DNA of 64,000 nt from CADEDH01 sp039201605. Lineage in GTDB: Bacteria > Actinomycetota > Acidimicrobiia > Acidimicrobiales > SZUA-35. The notes beneath the pieces were generated by a model that saw nothing but the letters and a program-made list of their open reading frames with translations, was not told the origin of the DNA and searched no databases. Made by a program: the position numbers and the translations under genes. Positions 17,371-24,471 of this stretch are shown piece by piece (the stretch's first letter is position 1; each line of letters opens with the position of its first letter). The stretch is taken from contig JBCCRO010000012.1 in the NCBI GenBank assembly GCA_039201605.1, positions 62,001-126,000 on the forward strand. Direction: 5' to 3'.

Positions 17371-17897
17371 TGGCCGGGGCACGACCGACGCAGGCTGCGC
17401 TCAGCGCCGATACCGACCTGGCCAAGACGGAAGAGACCAGAGCCGTCATCGAGGGCATGGTCGACGGGCTCAACGATCACCGGATCGCCGACATCGGCGA
17501 GTTCTTCTCCGAGGGCTTCCGGTGGATGGGCAACACCGGGTGCGGCACCAAGCAGGGGCTCCGGGAGTTCCAGGACAACTGGCAGCGCCCGTTCCAGGAG
17601 GCCTTCGCCGACAAGGTCTGCGTCGACGAGGCCCGCCTGTACATGGGCGAGTGGGCCGCCGCCTTCGGCCGACAGGAAGCGGTGCACGCCGGGACCTTCA
17701 TGGGGGTCGAGCCGACGGGCAGGCGGATCGAGATTCGCTACATGGATTTCTGGAAGGTGGTCGACGGCAAGATCGTCGACAACTGGGTGATGGTCGACTT
17801 CCCCGGGGTGCTGGCGCAGCTCGGGGTCGACGTGTTCGACGGAGAAGGATGGGAGCGCTTCGATCCGGGGCGCGCCGAGGAGCGAGAAGATGGCTGA
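17370..17897 (+). CDS. SnoaL-like single-domain protein
   Basis: A 175-residue protein with one SnoaL/NTF2 domain: residues 20-60 (TRAVIEGMVDGLNDHRIADIGEFF) form the opening helices, and GVEPTGRRIEIRYMDFWKV plus KIVDNWVMVDFPGVLAQLGVDVF close the cone. It overlaps the SnoaL gene before it by one base and the ATPase gene after it by eight. It may pair with the two-domain protein or act on the next intermediate. Function not assignable from sequence. Confidence 0.78.
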   Translation: MAGARPTQAALSADTDLAKTEETRAVIEGMVDGLNDHRIADIGEFFSEGFRWMGNTGCGTKQGLREFQDNWQRPFQEAFADKVCVDEARLYMGEWAAAFGRQEAVHAGTFMGVEPTGRRIEIRYMDFWKVVDGKIVDNWVMVDFPGVLAQLGVDVFDGEGWERFDPGRAEEREDG

Positions 17898-19056
17898 CGT
17901 CAAGCTGGACGAGATCACCAAGATCTACCCCAACGGCTTCCAGGCGGTGACCGACCTGAGCCTCAAACTGGACGACGGCGAGTTTCTCGTGCTGGTCGGC
18001 CCGTCGGGCTGCGGCAAGTCGACGGCGCTGCGGATGATCGCCGGTCTGGAGGACATCTCCTCCGGCGACCTGCTGATCGGCGACCGCCGGGTCAACGACG
18101 TCCCTCCCCGAGATCGCGACATCGCCATGGTGTTCCAGAACTACGCGCTGTATCCGCAGATGACGGTGGGGGGCAATATCGAGTTCCCCCTGAAGCTGCG
18201 ACGGGAGTCCAAGCCCGATCGGGCCACCCAGGTGGACGGGGCGGCCCGCATCCTCGAACTGATCGAGCAACTCGACCGCAAGCCGGGCCAGCTCTCGGGC
18301 GGACAGCGCCAGCGGGTGGCGATGGGGCGGGCCATCGTGCGGCGGCCGTCGGTGTTCCTGATGGACGAGCCGCTGTCCAACCTCGACGCCAAGCTCCGGG
18401 TGCAGATGCGGGCCGAGATCGCCAGCATCCAGCGCGACCTCGGCGTCACCACGGTCTACGTCACCCACGACCAGGTGGAGGCCATGACGATGGGCGACCG
18501 CGTGGCGGTGCTCAAGGACGGGCTGCTCCAGCAGGTGGCCGACCCCGAGGTGCTCTACGCCGAGCCGGCGAACGTGTTCGTGGCCGCCTTCATCGGCTCG
18601 CCGTCGATGAACCTCTTCGAGGGCGAGATCCGCCGCACCGACGTCGGCTATCAGGTCGCGGTCGGCGACTCGACCCTGGCCGTCGACGCCGAGGCGGTCG
18701 ACGCCCACCCCGGTCTGGCCGAACGCCAGGGCGAACCGATCGTGATCGGCATACGACCGGAGGACCTGGAGGACGCCGCCGTCGCCGCCGACCATCCGAC
18801 CGATCGTCGCCTCCAGGCCACGGTCGACGTGCGCGAAGCGCTCGGGGCCGAGACGCTGATCCACTTCGGGGTCGATGCACCCTCGGTCGACAGCGGTGAT
18901 CCCGACGCCCTCGACGAGCTGGGCGGCGACGAGAGCAGCCGTTGGATCGCTCGGTTCAGCCCGTTCACGGCGGCCCGGGTCGGCGATCGGGTCACGATCA
19001 ACGTCGCCACCGAGCGCCTTCACTACTTCGATCGCCAGACCCACGAGGCGATCTGA
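17890..19056 (+). CDS. ABC transporter ATPase (MalK/UgpC-like)
   Basis: A 388-residue ATPase. Walker A GPSGCGKST at 37-45, Q-loop FQNYALYP near 82-89, signature LSGGQ at 135-139, Walker B FLMDEPLSNLD with E160, and switch H in VTHDQVEAM. The C-terminal 150 residues are the TOBE/MalK regulatory region (VIGIRPEDLEDA), here with an acidic loop before the last strand. It energises the importer encoded just upstream; being last after two SnoaL genes, its placement shows that transporter and enzymes are expressed as one unit. Confidence 0.95.
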   Translation: MADVKLDEITKIYPNGFQAVTDLSLKLDDGEFLVLVGPSGCGKSTALRMIAGLEDISSGDLLIGDRRVNDVPPRDRDIAMVFQNYALYPQMTVGGNIEFPLKLRRESKPDRATQVDGAARILELIEQLDRKPGQLSGGQRQRVAMGRAIVRRPSVFLMDEPLSNLDAKLRVQMRAEIASIQRDLGVTTVYVTHDQVEAMTMGDRVAVLKDGLLQQVADPEVLYAEPANVFVAAFIGSPSMNLFEGEIRRTDVGYQVAVGDSTLAVDAEAVDAHPGLAERQGEPIVIGIRPEDLEDAAVAADHPTDRRLQATVDVREALGAETLIHFGVDAPSVDSGDPDALDELGGDESSRWIARFSPFTAARVGDRVTINVATERLHYFDRQTHEAI

Positions 19057-19128
19057 CCGACGATCCGACCGGCCCGCCGGCCGACCGAGTCGGCGGATCG
19101 ACCGGCCCGACCACCACTGCGAGGACCC

Positions 19129-20271
19129 ATGCAGCTGAGCACCGACCGCATACTGACCACACACGTCGGCAGCCTCCCCCGCAACGAGGCGGTGACCGAG
19201 GGCATCTTCGCCATCGAGACCGGTGACCCCGTCGACCTGGCCGAGCACGGCCGCAATGTGGCCGACGCGGTCGACGCCGTGGTGGCCCGTCAGACGGCGG
19301 TGGGCATCGACGTGGTCAGCGACGGCGAGATGAGCAAGCTCAGCTACGCCACCTACATCAAGGACCGGATCAGCGGGTTCGAGGGCGACAGCCCCCGTCG
19401 GGCGCCCGCCGACCTGGAGCAGCACCCGTCGTTCCTGGAGCGTCAGGCTCGCTCGGGCGGCACCCCCACCTACAAGCGACCCCAGTGCGTGGGACCGATC
19501 GAGGCGGTCAACCCCGAGCCGTGCGCCACCGACATCGCCAACTTCCGGGCCGCCGTCGACACCCACAAGCCGGTCGAGGGTTTCATGAACGCCGCCTCCC
19601 CCGGGGTCATCGCCCTGTTCCAGCCCAACGCCCACTACCCCGATCACGCCAGCTACCTCGACGCTCTGGCCGACGCCATGCGCCCCGAGTACGAGGCGAT
19701 CGTCGATGCCGGCTTCGTCCTGCAGCTCGACTCGCCCGACCTCGGCCTTGGCCGCCACATGATGTTCAAGGGCCAGCCCGACGAGGAGTACGAGCGGTTG
19801 GCCAACCTCCACGTCGACGCCCTCAACCGGGCGGTGGAGAACATCCCGGCCGATCGCCTCCGCCTCCACATCTGCTGGGGCAACTACGAGGGACCGCACA
19901 CCCACGATGCCCCGATGAGCCAGGTGCTCCCCATCGCCCTCCGGGCCAAGCCCCAGGCGCTGCTGTTCGAGGCGGCCAACCCGCGCCACGCACACGAGTG
20001 GGCCGATTTCGCCGCCGCCGACATCCCCGAGAACAAGGTGCTGATCCCGGGTGTGCTCGACACCACCACCCATTTCGTCGAGCACCCGGAGCTGGTGGCC
20101 CAACGCATCGGGACCTTCGCCGACATCGTCGGTCGGGAGCGGGTGCTGGCCGGCACCGACTGCGGGTTCTCCACCTTCGCCGGCTACGCCGGGCTCGATA
20201 CCGAGATCGCCTACGCCAAGATGGCGTCGATGGTCGAAGGGGCGGCTCTCGCCTCCAGCCGCCTGTGGTGA
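19129..20271 (+). CDS. MetE C-terminal-like zinc methyltransferase / alkyltransferase family protein
   Basis: A 380-residue protein of the cobalamin-independent methionine synthase family, matching only the C-terminal catalytic barrel. It opens with RILTTHVGSLPR and has the zinc ligands H247 and C249 (RLHICWGNYEG), a candidate E281 (LLFEAANPR) and C345 (GTDCGFSTF). The length is that of the stand-alone branch, which includes epoxyalkane:coenzyme M transferase and uncharacterised methyl- or thiol-transferases, not full MetE (about 750). It would activate a thiol on zinc for attack on, or transfer to, a carbon substrate. Context says catabolism, not methionine synthesis. The 72 bp gap before it holds an inverted repeat (GATCCG 19062-19067 with CGGATC 19094-19099). 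Confidence 0.82.
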   Translation: MQLSTDRILTTHVGSLPRNEAVTEGIFAIETGDPVDLAEHGRNVADAVDAVVARQTAVGIDVVSDGEMSKLSYATYIKDRISGFEGDSPRRAPADLEQHPSFLERQARSGGTPTYKRPQCVGPIEAVNPEPCATDIANFRAAVDTHKPVEGFMNAASPGVIALFQPNAHYPDHASYLDALADAMRPEYEAIVDAGFVLQLDSPDLGLGRHMMFKGQPDEEYERLANLHVDALNRAVENIPADRLRLHICWGNYEGPHTHDAPMSQVLPIALRAKPQALLFEAANPRHAHEWADFAAADIPENKVLIPGVLDTTTHFVEHPELVAQRIGTFADIVGRERVLAGTDCGFSTFAGYAGLDTEIAYAKMASMVEGAALASSRLW

Positions 20272-20351
20272 ACGTGGCGTCGAAGGTGAAGGTGAACGTG
20301 GCGGCGAGGGTGCTGATGAAGGTGACCGTGAAGGTGGAGGTGCGACGATGA
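20268..20351 (+). CDS. Possible 27-residue Lys/Val-alternating small protein
   Basis: An open frame of 27 codons starts at a GTG that overlaps the upstream stop (GTGA) and ends at a TGA that overlaps the next ATG (ATGA). It reads as alternating valine and lysine or polar residues (KVKVNV ... MKVTVKVEV), a strand-forming basic pattern. The DNA consists of repeated AAGGTGA-like units, which may instead act as a purine-rich spacer or serial ribosome-binding sites for the gene at 20348. The exact double overlap favours coding or coupling; no homologue is known to me. Confidence 0.35.
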   Translation: MNVASKVKVNVAARVLMKVTVKVEVRR

Positions 20352-21397
20352 CGAGCGAACAGCACCGGGCCGTGCTCACCCCGCTGCGGGCGGCGCTCTA
20401 CGACGCCACCCCCGATGGTGTGCGGGCGGCGCTGAGCGACACCTTCGCCGCCGATGTCGCCGTGCACCTCTCCTTCCCGTTCGAGGATCTCGACGGACCC
20501 TCCGGTCTGTTCGAGCACGCCCTCGGCCCGCTCCAGGTGGCGCTGCCCGATCTGGAGCGGCGCGACTGGATCGTGATGGCGGGCCCCGACGCCAACGGCA
20601 AGGACTGGGTGGGGTGCGGTGGCACCTACACCGGGACGTTCCTCGCCCCCTTCCTCGACATTCCACCCACCGGGCTGCCGGTGTCGATGCGGTTCCACGA
20701 GTTCTACCGGGTGGAGGGCGACCGGGTGGTCGAGATGCAGGCGCTGTGGGACATCCCCGAGCTGCTGATGCAGGCCGGTGTGTGGCCGATGGGGCCGAGC
20801 CTCGGCCGCGAGTGGCGGGTACCGGGGCCTGCCACCGGCGACGGTGTCCGCACCGGCCCCCGCGACGACGCCTGGTCGACGCGCTGTCACGACCACGTCG
20901 TCGGCATGCTCACCGACATGGGCCGCCACCCCACCGAGCCGGTGGAGGTCATGCGGCTCGACCACTGGTGGCACCCCCGATTCTCCTGGTACGGCCCCGC
21001 CGGCATCGGCACCTCCCGGGGCATCCCCGGCTTCCGCCATCACCATCAGATCCCGTTCCTCAACGCCATGCCGGATCGGACCGGCGGCGGGGAGAGCGAG
21101 TCGCACTTCTTCGCCGACGGGCCCTACGTCGGGGTGACGGCCTGGCCGGGTATGGCGATGACGTTGACCGGTGACGGCTGGCTGGGTATCGCTCCCGCCG
21201 GTCGGGCCATCACGATGCGGAGCCTCGACTTCTGGCGGGTGGAGCGCACGGCCGACGGCTCGCTGAAGATCCGGGAGAACTGGGTGCTGGTCGACCTGCT
21301 GTCGGTGTGGGATCAGCTCGGGGTCGACGTCCTCGGCCGCATGCGGGAGCTGACGACACCCCGGGCCCGGGTGGCGGGCGAGACGCTGGCCCCCTGA
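20348..21397 (+). CDS. SnoaL-like two-domain protein
   Basis: A 349-residue protein with two SnoaL/NTF2 halves. Half one contains FLDIPPTGLPVSMRFHEFYRV and ends LWDIPELLMQAGVWPMGPS; half two has HHHQIPFLNAMPDR and ends KIRENWVLVDLLSVWDQLGVDVLGRM. The arrangement and both landmarks match the protein at 16318, so the two are paralogues. GGTGGAGGTG lies before the ATG at 20348. It follows the MetE-like gene through the tiny frame at 20268 and is likely last in the plus-strand operon. Product of catalysis unknown. Confidence 0.77.
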   Translation: MTSEQHRAVLTPLRAALYDATPDGVRAALSDTFAADVAVHLSFPFEDLDGPSGLFEHALGPLQVALPDLERRDWIVMAGPDANGKDWVGCGGTYTGTFLAPFLDIPPTGLPVSMRFHEFYRVEGDRVVEMQALWDIPELLMQAGVWPMGPSLGREWRVPGPATGDGVRTGPRDDAWSTRCHDHVVGMLTDMGRHPTEPVEVMRLDHWWHPRFSWYGPAGIGTSRGIPGFRHHHQIPFLNAMPDRTGGGESESHFFADGPYVGVTAWPGMAMTLTGDGWLGIAPAGRAITMRSLDFWRVERTADGSLKIRENWVLVDLLSVWDQLGVDVLGRMRELTTPRARVAGETLAP

Positions 21398-21419
21398 GCG
21401 TCAGGCCGCACTGCGCCGA

Positions 21420-21933
21420 TCAACGATCGGCCAGCGGAGCGAGGAGATCGACCCCGCGTTGGGCGGCGACGTCGACCAGGTCGATGAGCACCCAGTTCTC
21501 CTGGAGCTTGTCGCCACGGCGGACGTAGAAGTCCATCAGGTTCTGCCCGATGGGGCCGCCCGTGGGGGCGATGCCGCGGAACGGTTCGCCGTCGAACGTG
21601 CCCTGCAGGCTGGGCCAGCCGGTGAAGGCCGCCGTCGGACCATCGGCGATACGGGCCTGGTGGACCCCCCCCGAGGAAGAGGTGGGCCTGTCGGTGGGCG
21701 ACGGGGAACGAGCGCCCGAGCCGGTTCCAGAACTCGTCGATCACGGCCGTACGCCCGTCGAGCGAACCGATCGGCGGCCCGTGGAACTCGACGTCGACGG
21801 CCACCCGATCCGCCGCCGGGGTCGACCACGGCCGAGGTCCCTCGGCGATCGGCTGCCACAGGGCCCAGACCAACTCGTTGGCCTCGGCGATGGCGCTCAC
21901 CTCGCTCGGGGTCGGCCTGACGTCCGTCGCCAC
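21420..21933 (-). pseudogene. SnoaL-like single-domain gene broken by one extra base
   Basis: Reading from a GTG at 21933, the first about 89 residues are SnoaL-like (FHGPPIGSLDGRTAVIDEFWNRLG). The frame is lost in a run of eight C (21665-21672; eight G on the coding strand). Removing one base joins it to the frame ending at 21420, which gives ADGPTAAFTGWPSLQGTF, PTGGPIGQNLMDFYVRRGDK and ENWVLIDLVDVAAQRGVDLL: a 170-residue protein like that at 17370. The indel is in a homopolymer, so it may be a sequencing error or a recent mutation or phase-variable site. It lies nine bases after the PaaX-like gene and is probably cotranscribed with it. Confidence 0.75.
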
Positions 21934-21942
21934 CTCGGCCGC

Positions 21943-22887
21943 CTAGGCCCGGTCCCCGGCGTGCGCCGTCGCCGAACTGCGGCCGGTGTGGGCGTAGGCC
22001 TCGGTCCAGAACTCGTCGGCCGACTGGGCCAGGGCCCGATCGATGGCCCGACGGTAGGCCTGGTAAATCTCGGCCTCGGCCACCAGCGGTTCGGCCGCCA
22101 GATCGGCCATGAGGTCGAGGTAGCGCACCCGAGCGGCGGGACCGCCGAAGTCGGCGGGCAGGAGCTCCGCCGGGAGCAGTGGGTCACGGCGGAGGAGGCG
22201 CTCGATCTCGCCGCTGGCCTCGAAGGCCACACGCACCGCCTCGGCGGCGTCGGTGGGTGTCGGCGAAGAGCCCCAACGATCGAGGAAGGCGGCGTAGTCG
22301 GCGATGAGGGCGTCGACCGGCCACAACGTGGCGGCGACGGCGGCGGGGTCGGTCGCTCCCCGGTGGTGCAGCCGGGCGGCGGCCATGGTGGTGACCCGAT
22401 CGGCGACCCCGTACCCGGCGGCGACGGCGGCGATCCACGGTTCCCACCGGTGGGGTGAGACGTAGAGCGAGCCCCCGATGGGGGCGCCGAGCAGCTCGAC
22501 GATCCGGTTGCGCAGGGCGTCGCGGGTCGAGCGGTCGGCCTCCGGTATCTCGAACGACACCAGGTGCCAGCAGCCGTCCCACCGGTCGAGGCCGGCGTCG
22601 GCCCGGTGGGCGGCGGCCACCCACACCAGGTCGGTCCGTCGCTCGGCCAGCCCGGCGGCCGTCAGCTGCAGCACCGCCCGCCGACCTCGCCCCTCGGTCT
22701 CGGCCAAGCCGGCCTCCACCAGTCGGCGGAGGGCGAGGCGGATGGTGGTGGAGGTGATGCCCGCAGCATCGGCGACGGCGTAGAGCGGCTCGGCCGAGAG
22801 GCGGCCCTCGGCGTCGGCCAGGCCCAGGATCAGGGCTCGGCTCGGCGTGCTGGGGGAAGACGACGTCACGGCGCAACCATAGACCAT
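21943..22887 (-). CDS. PaaX-family transcriptional regulator
   Basis: About 314 residues. The N-terminal winged helix (LYAVADAAGITSTTIRLALRRLVEAGL) is followed by the PaaX core with its signature WHLVSFEIPEADRSTRDALRN and LGAPIGGSLYVSPH, and a C-terminal helical region. PaaX proteins repress aromatic (phenylacetyl-CoA) catabolism; here the target is probably the divergent Rieske gene. The start is uncertain: ATG 22887, or GTG 22869, with no ribosome-binding site at either. The palindromes between the two genes lie where it would control both directions. Confidence 0.8.
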   Translation of the reverse strand: MVYGCAVTSSSPSTPSRALILGLADAEGRLSAEPLYAVADAAGITSTTIRLALRRLVEAGLAETEGRGRRAVLQLTAAGLAERRTDLVWVAAAHRADAGLDRWDGCWHLVSFEIPEADRSTRDALRNRIVELLGAPIGGSLYVSPHRWEPWIAAVAAGYGVADRVTTMAAARLHHRGATDPAAVAATLWPVDALIADYAAFLDRWGSSPTPTDAAEAVRVAFEASGEIERLLRRDPLLPAELLPADFGGPAARVRYLDLMADLAAEPLVAEAEIYQAYRRAIDRALAQSADEFWTEAYAHTGRSSATAHAGDRA

Positions 22888-22892
22888 TCGCA

Positions 22893-22926
22893 AAACGTTT
22901 GACTCTTAAACGATCGTTTTTACAAT
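22893..22926 (+). promoter_or_regulatory. Divergent operator/promoter for the PaaX-like and Rieske genes
   Basis: TTGACT (22899-22904), 16 bases, TACAAT (22921-22926): a near-consensus promoter. The perfect palindrome AAACGATCGTTT (22908-22919) fills its spacer, and AAACGTTT (22893-22900) overlaps the -35. The ATG at 22934 lies seven bases after the -10 box, so the Rieske mRNA should be leaderless. A regulator bound at the palindromes would occlude this promoter; the PaaX-like protein is the likely candidate. Confidence 0.65.
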
Positions 22927-22933
22927 GAACGCT

Positions 22934-24064
22934 ATGTCCGACCGATACCCGATAGATCCTCTGCGAGCCCTACCGACGAGCGCCTATCGCCCGGCGAGCC
23001 ACCAGGTCGACCTCGACGCCATCTGGCACCGCGACTGGGTGTTCGTCGCCACCGCCGATCAGGTGGCCGAGCCGGGTGATTGGGTGGCGGTGACCGTCGG
23101 CGCCCAGCCGGTGATCGTGCTCCGCCGCCAGGACGGCGAGCTGGCCGCCCTGTCCAACCTGTGCGCCCATCGGGGCACACTGTTGGCCGAGGGTGCCGGG
23201 TCGGCCAAGCGGTTCCAGTGCCCGTACCACGCCTGGACCTTCAGCGACACCGGCCGGCTCCTCGCCGCGCCGTACACCCGCCCCGCCGACGTGGAACGGG
23301 AGGCCCACTGCCTGCCCTCCTATCGGGCGGAGCAGTGGCACGGCCTGGTGTTCGTCTCGCTCGACCCGGAGGTTCCCTCGTTGGCGACGCGCTTCGCCCA
23401 CCTGGAGAGCCTGGTGGTCGACGCCGGGATCGCCGAGCTCCGCCACTGGACGGCCGAGCGGGCCCAGGAGACCTGGGAGGCCAACTGGAAGCTCGTGATC
23501 GCCAACGCCATGGAGAGCTACCACCTGTTCAAGGTCCACCCCGAGACCCTGGAGCCCTACTCCCCGACCGCAGGAGCCCACTACATCGTGGGCTCCGCCG
23601 ACGGCACGGCGACGGCGGGCCCCTACGGACAGGACGGGGCCGACCGCTACCTCCTGCTCAGCCTCCCGCCCAACTTCGTCGGCGTCATCGTCGGCGACAG
23701 CCTGGCCTGGCAGGCCGTCCGCCCCCTCTCCGCCGACCGGTCGCTGATCGTGACCGGCGGCGCTCACACCAGCCCGTCGCCCTCGACCCGGACCGGCCTG
23801 CGACGGTGGGCCGGATCGGCGGCGGCGAAGGCGGTCGACTGGGCCGTCCCGGACTTTCTCCCCGAGGACAGGATGATCTGCGAGCGTGGCCAGCGGGCGG
23901 CCACCGGCGAGTTCACCCCCGGAACCCTCGTACCGATGGAGCAGGTGGTCGCCGACTTCCACCACTATCTCGACCGGCAGCTCCATCGGGTGGAGCCACC
24001 GCCGGTGCGCACCTCGGCCGAGATCGGGATCGCCGAGGCCGACGCCAGAGTCGCCGCCCGATGA
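22934..24064 (+). CDS. Rieske non-heme iron oxygenase, large (alpha) subunit-like
   Basis: A 376-residue ring-hydroxylating-type oxygenase. The Rieske [2Fe-2S] cluster is bound by C77, H79 (CAHRG) and C96, H99 (CPYHAW). The mononuclear iron site lies in NWKLVIANAMESYHLFKVHPETL with H197 and H202, and E194 where an acidic bridge is expected. ATG 22934 is preferred to ATG 22925 because the latter is inside the -10 box. No small subunit, ferredoxin or reductase is nearby, so it must borrow electrons. Such alpha-only enzymes act as demethylases or monooxygenases as well as dioxygenases; the substrate is unknown. Confidence 0.88.
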   Translation: MSDRYPIDPLRALPTSAYRPASHQVDLDAIWHRDWVFVATADQVAEPGDWVAVTVGAQPVIVLRRQDGELAALSNLCAHRGTLLAEGAGSAKRFQCPYHAWTFSDTGRLLAAPYTRPADVEREAHCLPSYRAEQWHGLVFVSLDPEVPSLATRFAHLESLVVDAGIAELRHWTAERAQETWEANWKLVIANAMESYHLFKVHPETLEPYSPTAGAHYIVGSADGTATAGPYGQDGADRYLLLSLPPNFVGVIVGDSLAWQAVRPLSADRSLIVTGGAHTSPSPSTRTGLRRWAGSAAAKAVDWAVPDFLPEDRMICERGQRAATGEFTPGTLVPMEQVVADFHHYLDRQLHRVEPPPVRTSAEIGIAEADARVAAR

Positions 24065-24351
24065 CGGCGGAAACCTCCACCAGGCCCGCGGTCCGGACCT
24101 GGCCCACCATCGCCGTTCTTGTCGGGCTGTGGGTCGCCACCCTCCTCGGACACCTGTGGGTGTTCGGCGTCCTGTTGATCATCGGCGCCGCCTGGGACAT
24201 CAGGGCGGGCGAGAGTCACGTGCTCCAGCGCATCAGCCGCCGGCAGACACCTCGGGTGTTCTGGGCCGTCGTGCTGTCGTGGATCGCCTTCGGCCTCCTG
24301 TGGTTGCTCTACCCGACCACGGGGTCGTTGGCCGTCGGCCCGGTGTCGTAG
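24061..24351 (+). CDS. Small two-helix membrane protein
   Basis: A 96-residue protein overlapping the Rieske stop by four bases (ATGA). Two hydrophobic segments (about 16-42 and 66-86) are joined by a charged loop, GESHVLQRISRRQTPR. It has no cofactor motif. Translational coupling to the oxygenase suggests a role with it, for example as membrane anchor or in substrate entry, but this is inference from position only. Confidence 0.65.
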   Translation: MTAETSTRPAVRTWPTIAVLVGLWVATLLGHLWVFGVLLIIGAAWDIRAGESHVLQRISRRQTPRVFWAVVLSWIAFGLLWLLYPTTGSLAVGPVS

Positions 24352-24471
24352 GCGTCGGCGGTCGACGTCGGTCGGCGCCGAGCGGGCGTGCAACGAGGCC
24401 GAAGGCCGGGCGGGGCCGCCGTCCCAGCCGTCTACCATCGATGGCCAAGTGCGTCGGAGGAGGGACCCGCC

